A stretch of DNA of 64,000 nt from Methylopila sp. 73B (GTDB lineage Bacteria > Pseudomonadota > Alphaproteobacteria > Rhizobiales > Methylopilaceae), in NCBI RefSeq assembly GCF_000526315.1, contig NZ_JAFV01000001.1:3226501-3290500 (forward strand), given 5' to 3'. Made by a program: the position numbers and the translations under genes. Each line of letters begins with the position of its first letter. Positions within the stretch are counted from its first letter, which is position 1. The notes below the pieces were generated by a model. The model searched no databases. It worked only from the letters and a program-made list of their open reading frames with translations, and was not told where the DNA came from. Below are positions 53,823-62,450 of this stretch, one piece after another.

Positions 53823-54145
53823 GGTCCACGCGCGGCCTGCCGGTCGAGGACAGCGCGGGGCGCGAAATCCGGTCCGAAGCGGGACTTATCCATTCCGCGG
53901 ATTTGCAATTTGCGAAATGCGTCGCAAAACGCGACGCGCGCTGCGAAGCGCTTCCGGCCCTCACACTAGCTGTTGACGGTCTGCGCCTCGAAAGCCCCAC
54001 ATCTTGGGCGCGAAGGCACCACCGTGGACTGGCAAGGCGCTTGCACAATCAGGATCGCCGGATCTGGTTCATGCGTACCGGCGTCAGTTCGGGCGGAGGC
54101 GGGGTTTCGTCGTCGCGTTTTGGGACCCCCCTCCGCATCCCGACT
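53823..54145. other. Non-coding gap between convergent genes
   Basis: These 323 bp between the TerB-like gene and yggS hold no gene I can support. At 53919-53937 a perfect 7-bp stem-loop, GCGTCGC/GCGACGC with loop AAAAC, lies in a relatively AT-rich stretch (53890-53930). It may be a transcription end or a small regulatory element. Confidence 0.4.
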
Positions 54146-54820
54146 TCACTCCGGCTTCGGCCGCGTCCCGAAGATCGCGCTGCCCACGCGCACATGCGTC
54201 GCGCCGAACGGCACGGCGTCCGCGAAGTCGGAGCTCATCCCCATCGACAGGCCCTTGAGCCCATTGCGGCGCGCGATCTGGTCGAGAAGCGCGAAGTAGG
54301 GCGCGGGCGGCTCGTCCACCGGCGGGATGCACATCAGCCCTTCGAGCTCCAGGCCATAGGCGTCCCGGCACTGCGCGACGAACGCGTCGGCGTCCTCCGG
54401 ATCGACGCCGGCCTTCTGCGGCTCGGACCCAACGTTCACCTGCACGAAGAGTTTCAGGCTGCGGCCCTGCGCCGCCATCTCCTTCGCGACGGCCTGGGCG
54501 ATCTTCGGCCGATCGATGGTGTGGATGGCGTCGAACAGCGCGACCGCTTCCGCGGTCTTGTTCGACTGGAGCGGGCCGATGAGGTGAAGCTCGACGTCCG
54601 GAAACCGCGCCTTCAGCTCCGGCCATTTGGCCTGCGACTCCTGCACCCGGTTTTCGCCGAACGCGCGTTGGCCGGCCTCGAGCACGGGCAGGATGTCCGC
54701 GGCGTCGAAGGTCTTGGACACGGCGATCAACGTCGTCTCGCCCTCCGGACGGCCGGCGGCGCGCTCCGCCTTGGCGAGGGCCGCGCGCACCAGGGCGAGA
54801 CGGGCGGGGGCGTCGGTCAT
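54146..54820 (-). CDS. YggS-family pyridoxal phosphate homeostasis protein
   Basis: A 224-residue single-domain PLP-binding protein (PLPBP/YggS), which buffers PLP and supports amino acid homeostasis rather than catalysing a reaction. The PLP lysine is Lys36 in IAVSKTFDA. The phosphate-binding GLKGLSMGMSSDFADAVPFGATHVRVGSAIFG signature is complete, as is HLIGPLQSNK. The start at 54820 has GAGGAG upstream. It is 80 bp after dnaQ on the same strand. Confidence 0.95.
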   Translation of the reverse strand: MTDAPARLALVRAALAKAERAAGRPEGETTLIAVSKTFDAADILPVLEAGQRAFGENRVQESQAKWPELKARFPDVELHLIGPLQSNKTAEAVALFDAIHTIDRPKIAQAVAKEMAAQGRSLKLFVQVNVGSEPQKAGVDPEDADAFVAQCRDAYGLELEGLMCIPPVDEPPAPYFALLDQIARRNGLKGLSMGMSSDFADAVPFGATHVRVGSAIFGTRPKPE

Positions 54821-54900
54821 CTCGGCTCCTCGGGACAGGCCAAACACGCCCTCGGCGCGCGTGCGGAACGCCAAAACGTAAACGAGATCAACGGGCGCCG

Positions 54901-55611
54901 CTACTCGGCGGCGACCGCGTCCGGCGCGTCGAGATACTCCCGCCACATCGGCGAACCGCCCCCGAGGGTGGCGATGAACGCGGCGTGGGCGGCGAGATCT
55001 TCGGCCGTCAGGCGCGACGGCAGCGGCGTGGGACGCGGCGCGACGGCGCGGCCGCCGCGGAGGTTGCGATCGGTGAGATGCGAGAGGCCGAGCGTCGCCT
55101 GACGACCGCCCAGCAGCTCGAGATAGACCTCGGCCAGGATCTCGCTGTCGAGCAGCGCGCCGTGCTTGGTGCGGCGCGAGTTGTCGATGCCGTAGCGCTG
55201 GCAGAGCGCGTCGAGCGAGGCGGAGCCCCCAGGATTGCGCCGGCGCGCGAGCTGCAGCGTGTCGACGATGCGGTGCTGGGCGAGCTCCGGCTGGCCGATC
55301 TTCCGGAGCTCCATGTTCAGGAAGCCGACGTCAAAGGCCGCGTTGTGGATGACCAGGGCGTCGTCGGCGATGAAGTCCAGGAACTCCTGGGCGACCGCGG
55401 CAAACACCGGCTTCGTGCTCAGGAACTCCGCCGACAGGCCGTGGACGCGGAACGCCTCCTCCGGCATGTCGCGCTCGGGGTTAACATAAAGATGACAATG
55501 TGCGCCCGTCGGGATGCGGTTGAGCAGTTCGACGCACCCGATCTCGACGACCCGATCGCCTTTCAGCGGATCGAGGCCGGTGGTCTCGGTGTCGAGGACG
55601 ATCTCACGCAT
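54901..55611 (-). CDS. dnaQ: DNA polymerase III epsilon subunit (proofreading exonuclease)
   Basis: A 236-residue 3'-5' exonuclease, the proofreading subunit of the replicative polymerase. The DEDDh motifs are all there: Asp7 and Glu9 (LDTETTGLD), the second Asp in [10 protein letters not shown], and the His and Asp in [16 protein letters not shown]. The C-terminal extension carries the polymerase-binding tail. It overlaps coaE by 8 bp. It lies 3 kb from the putative origin, a conserved position in alphaproteobacteria. Confidence 0.96.
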   Translation of the reverse strand: MREIVLDTETTGLDPLKGDRVVEIGCVELLNRIPTGAHCHLYVNPERDMPEEAFRVHGLSAEFLSTKPVFAAVAQEFLDFIADDALVIHNAAFDVGFLNMELRKIGQPELAQHRIVDTLQLARRRNPGGSASLDALCQRYGIDNSRRTKHGALLDSEILAEVYLELLGGRQATLGLSHLTDRNLRGGRAVAPRPTPLPSRLTAEDLAAHAAFIATLGGGSPMWREYLDAPDAVAAE

Positions 55612-56209
55612 CGGTCCGCGCTCCGTCGCGCGACCGGAGGCGCGCGAGCAGCGCGCGGACCTGCGCGCGGGCAGGCTCGATCCCTCGCGCGGTGTCGATC
55701 ACCACGGCGGCGCGGGCGCGCTTGTCGGCGTCGGGGGTCTGGCGGGCGAGCACGGCGCGAAAGGTCTCCTCGGTCATTCCGGGCCGCTGCATCACCCGGC
55801 GGCGCTGCTCCTCGGCGCCTGCGCTGACGACGACGACGAGATCGACGGCGCCGTCTCGCCCGCTTTCGAACAGCAGCGGGATGTCGAGCACGACGACGTC
55901 GGCGCCCTCGGCGCGGCGGGCGGCGATGAACGCGGCCTCGGCCTCACGCACGAGAGGATGGACGATCGACTCCAGCTTCGCCAGAGCGGCGGGGTCGCCG
56001 ATGACCCTCGTCCCCAGCTCCTTCCGGTCCACGGCGCCGTCGCGCGTGACGCCCGGAAACGCCGCCTCCACCAACGGGACAGCACGGCCGGCGTAGAGCG
56101 CGTGGACCACGGCGTCGGCGTCGTGCACGGGAACGCCCTCCTCCGCGAACAGCTTCGCGGTGGTGGACTTGCCCATGCCGATAGAGCCGGTGAGGCCGAT
56201 GACGATCAT
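55604..56209 (-). CDS. coaE: Dephospho-CoA kinase
   Basis: A 201-residue enzyme for the last step of coenzyme A synthesis. The P-loop GSIGMGKST lies at 8-16. Other family pieces are [25 protein letters not shown] and [23 protein letters not shown]. It overlaps dnaQ by 8 bp and follows aroE by 24 bp. Confidence 0.95.
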   Translation of the reverse strand: MIVIGLTGSIGMGKSTTAKLFAEEGVPVHDADAVVHALYAGRAVPLVEAAFPGVTRDGAVDRKELGTRVIGDPAALAKLESIVHPLVREAEAAFIAARRAEGADVVVLDIPLLFESGRDGAVDLVVVVSAGAEEQRRRVMQRPGMTEETFRAVLARQTPDADKRARAAVVIDTARGIEPARAQVRALLARLRSRDGARTDA

Positions 56210-56233
56210 CGCGGGTGCTCGACGCCTGTCAGA

Positions 56234-57073
56234 TCACCGGCCCAGGATATCGTCGATCACCAGCGCGCGCAGTTCGGAAGTCACCTCGGGACGGACGCCG
56301 AACCAGCGCTCGAAACCCGGGACCGCCTGGTGCAGCAGCATGCCAAGGCCGTCGACGGTGCGGTTTCCCTGCGCCTTGGCCGCCGCGAGGAACGGCGTCT
56401 CCAACGGCACGTAGATGAGATCGGTCACCACGGCCTCGTCCCGCATCTCGCCGAGATGGACGTCGAGCGCGCCCTTGCCCGCCATGCCGAGCGAGGTCGC
56501 GTTGACCACCACGTCGGCCAGCGCCAGCCAGCGCCAGAGCTCGTCATAGCCGCAGGCGACGCCCGCCGAGCCGGCGAGCGCAGCGACCGTCTCGGCCCGC
56601 TCCACCGTCCGGTTCACGACGGCGACCCGCTCGAAGCCGCGCCCGGCCAGAGCATGCGCCACAGCCCGAGACGCGCCTCCGGCGCCCAGCACGAGCGCGA
56701 CCTTGCGTTCACCCTCCCAGCCCGGCGCGCGATCGTCGAGATTGGCGAGGAAGCCGAAGCCGTCGGTGTTCGCGCCGTGAAGCCGACCGTCCGCAAGCCA
56801 CAGCGTGTTGGCCGCCCCGAGCGCAGCCGCGCTCGGCTCCGCATGGTCGAGCAGCGCGAAGGCCGCCTCCTTGTGAGGAGCCGTCACGTTGCCGCCGACG
56901 AAGCCGTTCTCCACGAAGGCGCGGACGAAGGCTTTGAAATCCTCCGGCGCCACTTCGGCGTGCTCGTAGGAGCCCGGCAGGCCGTAGGTCTTCAGCCAAT
57001 GGCCGTGGATCATCGGCGAGCGCGACTGGCGGACGGGCCATCCGAGCACGCAGGCGCGCGGCGCAGCGCTCAC
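56234..57073 (-). CDS. aroE: Shikimate dehydrogenase
   Basis: A 279-residue NADPH enzyme of aromatic amino acid synthesis that reduces 3-dehydroshikimate. SRSPMIHG is the substrate loop, Lys68 in NVTAPHKEAAF is the catalytic residue, NTDGFGF follows, and GAGGASRAVAHAL is the NADP Rossmann motif. It begins with GTG, overlapping the maf stop by four bases (GTGA), an efficient coupled start. Confidence 0.95.
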   Translation of the reverse strand: MSAAPRACVLGWPVRQSRSPMIHGHWLKTYGLPGSYEHAEVAPEDFKAFVRAFVENGFVGGNVTAPHKEAAFALLDHAEPSAAALGAANTLWLADGRLHGANTDGFGFLANLDDRAPGWEGERKVALVLGAGGASRAVAHALAGRGFERVAVVNRTVERAETVAALAGSAGVACGYDELWRWLALADVVVNATSLGMAGKGALDVHLGEMRDEAVVTDLIYVPLETPFLAAAKAQGNRTVDGLGMLLHQAVPGFERWFGVRPEVTSELRALVIDDILGR

Positions 57074-57690
57074 GCCGCAATCGCCTTCGCACGGCGCAGG
57101 GCCGCGAGCAGCGGCAGAAGCGGCAGACCCAGAATGGTGAAGAAGTCGCCGTCGACCGCCGCGAACAGATGCGCCCCGACGCCCTCGAACTGGTAGCCGC
57201 CGACGCTCAGGCGCGCGCCTTCGCCGGCCGCGTCGAGATAGGATTCGATGAAGGCGTCGGAGAGCGGGCGCATGGTGAGATGCGCCTCGGCGACGTCGGT
57301 CCAGAGCGCGACGCCGTCGAGCGCGAGCGCGACGCCCGACGACAGCGTGTGCCTGCGGCCCGAGAGCCGCTGCAGCTGGAGGCGTCCCGCGTCGCGGTCG
57401 ACGGGCTTGGTGAAGCGCTCGCCGTCGAGCGCAAGCGTCTGGTCGGCCCCGACCACGAGGCGCCCCGGCAGCCGCAGCGAGACGTCGACCGCCTTCGCCG
57501 CCGCAAGCGCGCCCGCCACGTTCGCCGGCGTGGCGCCGTCGCCCGTCAGGCCGGCCTCGACCTCGCGCTCGTCGATCTCCGCCGGCAGCGCCTCTACAGG
57601 CAGGCCCGCGTCCGTGAGGACCTTGGCCCGGATCGCGCTCTTCGAGGCGAGCGCCAGCGGGGCGGACGGAAGCCAGAGCGGGTGGGTCAT
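57070..57690 (-). CDS. Maf-family nucleotide pyrophosphatase
   Basis: A 206-residue nucleoside triphosphate pyrophosphatase that removes modified nucleotides. The N-terminal motif LALASKSAIRAKVL matches the family's LAS-xS-R signature; ALPAEIDER, GADQTLALDGE and SGRRHTLSSGVAL follow. The start at 57690 gives this N-terminus; the frame extends upstream but without family features. It overlaps aroE by four bases. Confidence 0.93.
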   Translation of the reverse strand: MTHPLWLPSAPLALASKSAIRAKVLTDAGLPVEALPAEIDEREVEAGLTGDGATPANVAGALAAAKAVDVSLRLPGRLVVGADQTLALDGERFTKPVDRDAGRLQLQRLSGRRHTLSSGVALALDGVALWTDVAEAHLTMRPLSDAFIESYLDAAGEGARLSVGGYQFEGVGAHLFAAVDGDFFTILGLPLLPLLAALRRAKAIAA

Positions 57691-57847
57691 GCGGACATCC
57701 GAGCTGAGGGCCTGTCGGGACGATGGGCAAGTTACGGCCGGGCCAGTGCGTGCTTCGAGACGCCTCGCTATCGCGAGAGGTCCACTCTCATGGAAGCCAG
57801 ACTCATGCCGAGGAGCCCGCTGTTTGGCGGGCGTCGCGAAACACGCA

Positions 57848-57887
57848 TTGGCGGCCAAACAGCCAAACCGCAGCCGCCAACGTTGGC
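57848..57887. repeat. Palindromic hairpin between ppsR and maf
   Basis: TTGGCGGC at 57848-57855 pairs with GCCGCCAA at 57873-57880, and a perfect 12-bp palindrome GCCAACGTTGGC follows at 57876-57887, six bases from the regulator's stop codon. It may end or protect the leftward transcript; no T run is present. Confidence 0.45.
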
Positions 57888-57893
57888 CCGATC

Positions 57894-58760
57894 CTACGTC
57901 GTCGCGATCACGGCGGCCAAGCGCTTGGCGCGGTGCTCGTTCAGCATGGCGATGACGCCGGCGGCCGTCTCCTCGATCGAACGGCGCGTGACGTCGATCG
58001 TCGGCCAGCCGTGCCGGGCGCAGAACCGACGCGACGCCGTGATCTCCGCGGCCACCAGATCCGGGTCCACATAGGCCCCGTCCTGCAGCCGGCCGGGCAT
58101 GGCGCCTTCGAGCCCCAGCACGCGATTGTGCCGGATCGCGACGATGCGCTCGGGCGACGCGACCAGGCCCACGATCAAGGGGCCTTTGAGCTTCTCGAGC
58201 CCGTGCGGCGGGGGAAGGTCGGGAATGAGCGGAATGTTCGCGGTCTTCACCCCCCGGTTCGCCAGATAGATCGAGGTCGGCGTCTTCGACGTGCGGCTGA
58301 CCCCCAGCAGCACCACGTCGGCCGCGGCGAGGTCGTCAGCGTACTGCCCGTCGTCGTGGGCCATGGTGTAGTTAAGGGCGTCGATGCGCTTGAAATAGTC
58401 GGCGTTCAGCACGTGCTGGGCGCCCGGCTGCTTGTTCTGCTCGGTCCCGAGATAGGACCGCAGCAGCGTGAACACCGGCTCCAGCACCGACAGGCAGGGA
58501 CAGCCGAGGTCGCGGCAGCGGCTTTCGAGCTTCCCGATCAGGTCCTCGTCCACCAGCGTGTAGAGCACGATCCCGGGCTCGTCGGCGATTTCGTCGAGCA
58601 CCCGTTCGAGCTGCCGGGCCGATCGCACGAGCGGATAGACATGCTCGATCGACGACGCCGCGGCATACTGGGAGGCGGCGGCGCGCGCCACCGCGACAAG
58701 CGTCTCGCCGGTGGCGTCGGAGACGAGGTGGACGTGGAAGGAGTGGCGGTCCGGCGACAT
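57894..58760 (-). CDS. Pyruvate phosphate dikinase/PEP synthase regulatory protein (DUF299)
   Basis: A 288-residue bifunctional kinase/phosphorylase of the DUF299 (PpsR/PDRP) family, which controls PEP synthase or PPDK by phosphorylating an active-site Thr and removing phosphate. The P-loop-like GVSRTSKT is at 153-160; HLVSDATGET and ALNYTMAHDDGQ are the family's other motifs. It corresponds to the gene flanking the Caulobacter chromosomal origin opposite hemE. It reads away from the 396-bp gap that holds the putative origin. Confidence 0.93.
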   Translation of the reverse strand: MSPDRHSFHVHLVSDATGETLVAVARAAASQYAAASSIEHVYPLVRSARQLERVLDEIADEPGIVLYTLVDEDLIGKLESRCRDLGCPCLSVLEPVFTLLRSYLGTEQNKQPGAQHVLNADYFKRIDALNYTMAHDDGQYADDLAAADVVLLGVSRTSKTPTSIYLANRGVKTANIPLIPDLPPPHGLEKLKGPLIVGLVASPERIVAIRHNRVLGLEGAMPGRLQDGAYVDPDLVAAEITASRRFCARHGWPTIDVTRRSIEETAAGVIAMLNEHRAKRLAAVIATT

Positions 58761-59156
58761 GAAAGCTGAGAGCCTCTAGCGGTGGAACCGCGACCGGATG
58801 GCGGCGTTTAGCGCGGTCGATCCGGGCGTCGGAATCCCGGGACGACCGGTCGACGACCCGGTGGACGACTGTGGACGAATTAGCCTCGCCCCGCCCCTGC
58901 GTCCGACACTGTCGCCGAGCCCCCGATAATCATCAACACCGCCGCGCGACGGGATAACGATCCATGGGTCCGCGTCCGAAAAGGTGAAGAACCCGTTAAC
59001 GCCTTGAGACTCATGGTTTCGCCACAGGTCTTAAAAAATGGTTAACGCCGGCCAAGGTGTGGACGCCTTGTGGAGGGCGAGGAACGGCTGTAATCCGCCC
59101 CCCTAGAAAAAGAAACAGAAGACTCAACTCCAGATTCTAAGAGAGGGCCTCCGCCG
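58761..59156. other. Putative chromosomal replication origin (oriC)
   Basis: A 396-bp gene-free gap between divergent ppsR-type and hemE genes. Its content is unlike the rest of the window: a perfect CtrA box (59031-59045), TGTGGA repeats like DnaA boxes at 58870-58878, 59058-59066 and 59069-59077 plus GGTGGACGA at 58860-58868 and a TTATCC-like one at 58949-58957, three GANTC sites, and AT-rich stretches at 58978-59047 and 59101-59146. All genes shown on the left run leftward and on the right rightward for several kb, as expected of leading strands. The Caulobacter origin lies in the same gene context beside hemE. Confidence 0.72.
59031..59045 (+). promoter_or_regulatory. CtrA binding site (TTAA-N7-TTAA)
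   Basis: A perfect copy of the full CtrA consensus, TTAA, seven bases, TTAA. In Caulobacter such sites in the origin let CtrA repress initiation and regulate hemE. It lies 112 bp upstream of the hemE start and within the AT-rich segment. Confidence 0.7.
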
Positions 59157-60230
59157 TTGGTAAGTCCTGCGAACAACCTCGCGACTCCTATCCCTGAGGC
59201 GAGCGGCTCACGCTTCCTGAAGGCGCTCTCCGGAGAGACGCAGACGGTCCCTCCGGTCTGGCTGATGCGCCAGGCGGGACGCTACCTCCCGGAGTATCGC
59301 GCGCTGCGCGCCCAGGCCGGCGGCTTCCTCGATCTCTGCTACACGCCGGACCTTGCGACCGAGGTGACGCTGCAGCCGATCCGACGCTTCGATCTCGACG
59401 CCGCCATCCTGTTCTCCGACATCCTCGTCGTGCCGCACGCGCTCGGCCAGGATGTGCGGTTCGTCGAAGGCGAGGGTCCGCGGCTCGATCCGCTGGCGAA
59501 CCGAGCGGAGTTTGCGGCGCTGAAACCCGAGATCGACCTCGGGATGCTCGCGCCGGTCTACGAGACCGTGGCGCGTGTGCGCGCCGAGCTTGATCCGTCG
59601 AAGGCGTTGATCGGGTTCTGCGGCGCGCCCTACACGGTCGCGACCTACATGGTCGGCGGCCGCGGCGGCGAGGAGCAGGCGCCCGCCCGCAAGCTCGCCT
59701 ATAGCGACCCCGCGGCCTTCCAGGCGCTGATTGACCTGCTGGTGGACGCCTCCGCGGCGCATCTCCTGGCGCAGCTCGAGGCCGGCGCGGACGCGGTGCA
59801 GATCTTCGACAGCTGGAGCGGCGACCTGCCGCCGGCCGAGTTCATGACCTGGTCCGCGTCGCCCATCGCGGCGATCTGCGCCAGGGTGCGGGCGAGGCGG
59901 CCGGGCGCGAAGATTCTCGCGTTTCCCCGGGGCGCCGGCGCGAAGCTGAAGGCCTTTGCCGAAGCGGTGCCCGCCGACGCGATCGGGCTCGCCACCGCCG
60001 AGGACCGCCGCGCCGCCCGCGAGGCCGTTCCCGCGCACGTGGCGCTGCAGGGCAACGTCGATCCGATCGCGCTGACGGTCGGAGGCGCTGCCCTGGACGC
60101 GGCCGTCGACGGCGTGCTGGCCGACCTCGGCGATCGGCCGCTGATCGTAAACCTCGGCCACGGCGTACGTCAGGAGACGCCGCCCGAGCATGTCGCCCGG
60201 ATGGTTGCGCGGGTGCGGCGGGCGGGCTGA
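59157..60230 (+). CDS. hemE: Uroporphyrinogen decarboxylase
   Basis: A 357-residue enzyme that decarboxylates uroporphyrinogen III to coproporphyrinogen III. Signatures: PPVWLMRQAGRYLPEYR and GFCGAPYTVATYM with the catalytic Asp in LFSDILVVP. No ATG lies before the conserved MRQAGRYLPEY core, so a TTG at 59157 is the likely start, giving the usual length; only a weak GAGAGGG lies upstream. It borders the putative origin, as in Caulobacter. Confidence 0.94.
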   Translation: MVSPANNLATPIPEASGSRFLKALSGETQTVPPVWLMRQAGRYLPEYRALRAQAGGFLDLCYTPDLATEVTLQPIRRFDLDAAILFSDILVVPHALGQDVRFVEGEGPRLDPLANRAEFAALKPEIDLGMLAPVYETVARVRAELDPSKALIGFCGAPYTVATYMVGGRGGEEQAPARKLAYSDPAAFQALIDLLVDASAAHLLAQLEAGADAVQIFDSWSGDLPPAEFMTWSASPIAAICARVRARRPGAKILAFPRGAGAKLKAFAEAVPADAIGLATAEDRRAAREAVPAHVALQGNVDPIALTVGGAALDAAVDGVLADLGDRPLIVNLGHGVRQETPPEHVARMVARVRRAG

Positions 60231-60248
60231 GGGGCGTCCTGGACGGAC

Positions 60249-60312
60249 AGAGCGCGATCCGGGATCGTCGTCGCAGCGGAGCGCGATTGGCTCACGCGTC
60301 GCGTCCGTGCCG
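60249..60312. repeat. Degenerate copy of the palindromic repeat
   Basis: GATCCGGGATCGTC at 60256-60269 is the reverse complement of the core of the element at 10655-10761, and CAGCGGAGCGCGATTGG follows in the same layout. It lies in the 141-bp hemE-hemJ gap. Confidence 0.5.
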
Positions 60313-60371
60313 TCATCCTATTACGATCTAGGCTCCCGTCGCCGCCGGGAGCTACGGCAAGGACTTTCGCG

Positions 60372-60800
60372 ATGGATCTCTACGCGTGGATCAAGGCGCT
60401 GCATGTCGTCGCCATCATTTCGTGGATGGCGGCGCTGCTCTACCTGCCGCGGCTGTTCGTCTACCACGCCGCCGCGACCGTCGGCTCCGAGACCTCGGAG
60501 ACCTTCAAGGTCATGGAGCGGCGGCTGTTGAACGCGATCGCCAAGCCCGCCATGGGCGTCGCCTGGATCGCCGGCCTGATCCTGATCTGGCAGGGCGGCT
60601 GGGGCGCGTCCGGCTGGCTCCACGCCAAGCTGCTGTTCGTCGTGGCGCTGTCGGGCTTCACCGGCGTTCTGGGCCGCTGGACCAAGGATTTCGCGGCGGA
60701 CCGGAACACCCGATCCCAGCGCTTCTACCGGATCGCCAACGAAGCGCCGACGGTGTTGATGCTCGTCATTGTCGCCCTCGTGATCGTAAAGCCGTTCTGA
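60372..60800 (+). CDS. hemJ: Protoporphyrinogen IX oxidase HemJ
   Basis: A 142-residue membrane protein of the HemJ (UPF0093) family with four helices, which oxidises protoporphyrinogen IX in bacteria without HemG or HemY oxidases. Conserved residues are the His in KALHVVAIISWMA, the LYLPRLFVYH motif and a Lys in LHAKLLFVVAL. It lies between hemE and rho, as in other alphaproteobacteria, and completes the haem genes of this window (hemC, D, E, J). Confidence 0.93.
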   Translation: MDLYAWIKALHVVAIISWMAALLYLPRLFVYHAAATVGSETSETFKVMERRLLNAIAKPAMGVAWIAGLILIWQGGWGASGWLHAKLLFVVALSGFTGVLGRWTKDFAADRNTRSQRFYRIANEAPTVLMLVIVALVIVKPF

Positions 60801-61087
60801 GTGCGGGCGATCGTCAAAAAACCGAGCCGCGGAGACTTGCAGGCCGTCGCGCGAATAAGCTATGAATGGGTATTCCCTTCGTAGCGCCCTCGCGTTCGGC
60901 CTGGACAACGGCTGAATCGACACTGGCACGCGGATCGCCCGATCCGCTTTGCGACGTTAGGCGCCTTCAACAGGACCGAGCCGCTGTCGCGCGCCTGTCC
61001 TGAGCGCCGCCAGCCTCATCATCTCCTTCGTCCGGTCGCTTCTCCGCACAGCTTTCCAAGCGGACTCCATCTCCCCAAAGGCTCACG
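60801..61087 (+). promoter_or_regulatory. rho leader region
   Basis: Gene-free stretch of 287 bp before rho. GAATAAGCTATGAATGGG near 60852-60869 is AT-richer and could hold a promoter, but no hexamer pair is clear. Rho leaders are often autoregulated by Rho itself; nothing in the sequence proves it here. Confidence 0.35.
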
Positions 61088-62353
61088 ATGCCCGAAGTCA
61101 GGCTTTCCGATCTCAAGGCCAAGTCGCCGACCGAAATTCTCGTCCAGGCGGAGGAGCTCGAGGTCGAGAACGCCAGCACGCTGCGCAAGCAGGAGCTGCT
61201 GTTCGCCATCCTGAAGCAGCTTGCCGCGCGCGAGACCGACATCATCGGCGTCGGCGTGGTGGAGGTGCTGCAGGACGGCTTCGGCTTCCTGCGCTCGCCG
61301 GACGCCAACTACCTGCCCGGCCCGGACGACATCTACATCTCGCCCTCCCAGATCCGCCGCTTCTCGCTTCGCACGGGCGACACGGTCGAAGGCCAGATCC
61401 GCAGCCCGAAGGACGGCGAGCGCTACTTCGCGCTGCTCAAGGTCAACACCATCAACTTCGACGACCCGGAGAAGGTCCGGCACAAGGTCCACTTCGACAA
61501 TCTGACGCCGCTCTACCCGGACGAGCGGCTGAAGATGGAGATCGACAATCCGACCAAGAAGGACATGTCGACCCGCGTGATCGACATCGTCGCGCCGCTC
61601 GGCAAGGGCCAGCGCGCGCTGATCGTGGCCCCGCCGCGCACCGGCAAGACGGTCATGATGCAGAACATCGCGACCGCGATCGCCGCCAACCATCCCGAGT
61701 GCTACCTCATCGTGCTGCTGATCGACGAGCGGCCGGAAGAGGTCACCGACATGCAGCGCTCGGTGAAGGGCGAGGTGATCTCCTCCACCTTCGACGAGCC
61801 GGCCCAGCGCCACGTGCAGGTCGCGGAGATGGTGATCGAGAAGGCCAAGCGCCTTGTCGAACACGGACGCGACGTCGTGATCCTGCTGGATTCGATCACC
61901 CGCCTCGGCCGGGCCTACAACACCGTGGTGCCCTCGTCCGGCAAGGTGCTGACCGGCGGCGTCGACGCCAACGCGCTGCAGCGCCCCAAGCGCTTCTTCG
62001 GCGCGGCGCGCAACATCGAGGAAGGCGGCTCGCTGACCATCATCGCCTCGGCGCTGATCGACACCGGCAGCCGCATGGACGAGGTGATCTTCGAGGAGTT
62101 CAAGGGCACCGGCAACTCCGAGATCATCCTGGACCGCAAGGTTTCGGACAAGCGCACCTTCCCGGCGATGGACATCACCCGCTCGGGCACGCGCAAGGAA
62201 GAGCTCATCGTTCCGGCCGATACCCTCAAGAAGATGTATGTGCTTCGCCGCATCCTGAACCCGATGGGCACCGTCGACGCGATGGAGTTCCTGCTGGACA
62301 AGCTGCGCTCCACCAAGACCAACGGCGACTTCTTCGACTCGATGAACACCTGA
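61088..62353 (+). CDS. rho: Transcription termination factor Rho
   Basis: A 421-residue hexameric RNA helicase that releases transcripts. An N-terminal Rho_N and RNA-binding OB domain ([29 protein letters not shown]) leads to the RecA-like ATPase with Walker [13 protein letters not shown] and Walker [18 protein letters not shown]. The R-loop and Q-loop ([12 protein letters not shown]) are present. It follows hemJ after a 287-bp leader. In many relatives mnmE follows; here it does not. Confidence 0.97.
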   Translation: MPEVRLSDLKAKSPTEILVQAEELEVENASTLRKQELLFAILKQLAARETDIIGVGVVEVLQDGFGFLRSPDANYLPGPDDIYISPSQIRRFSLRTGDTVEGQIRSPKDGERYFALLKVNTINFDDPEKVRHKVHFDNLTPLYPDERLKMEIDNPTKKDMSTRVIDIVAPLGKGQRALIVAPPRTGKTVMMQNIATAIAANHPECYLIVLLIDERPEEVTDMQRSVKGEVISSTFDEPAQRHVQVAEMVIEKAKRLVEHGRDVVILLDSITRLGRAYNTVVPSSGKVLTGGVDANALQRPKRFFGAARNIEEGGSLTIIASALIDTGSRMDEVIFEEFKGTGNSEIILDRKVSDKRTFPAMDITRSGTRKEELIVPADTLKKMYVLRRILNPMGTVDAMEFLLDKLRSTKTNGDFFDSMNT

Positions 62354-62450
62354 TCCGGGGTCGCGGCGCCTGCGCGCAGCAACCGAGGCCGCGCGCTCGG
62401 GCGTCGTTCCCGCTTGCCGAGCCGGCCGTCTCCGTGCTCCCAATGCGGCC

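Noticed and set aside
53714-55102. Open frame of 462 codons on the + strand over yggS and dnaQ
   Set aside because: It crosses two certain genes in antisense and has no recognisable domain.
57743-57790. REP-like element GACGCCTCGCTATCGCGAGAGGTC between the regulator and maf
   Set aside because: It has a 5-bp hairpin but no second copy in this window, so it cannot be called a repeat family from this sequence alone.
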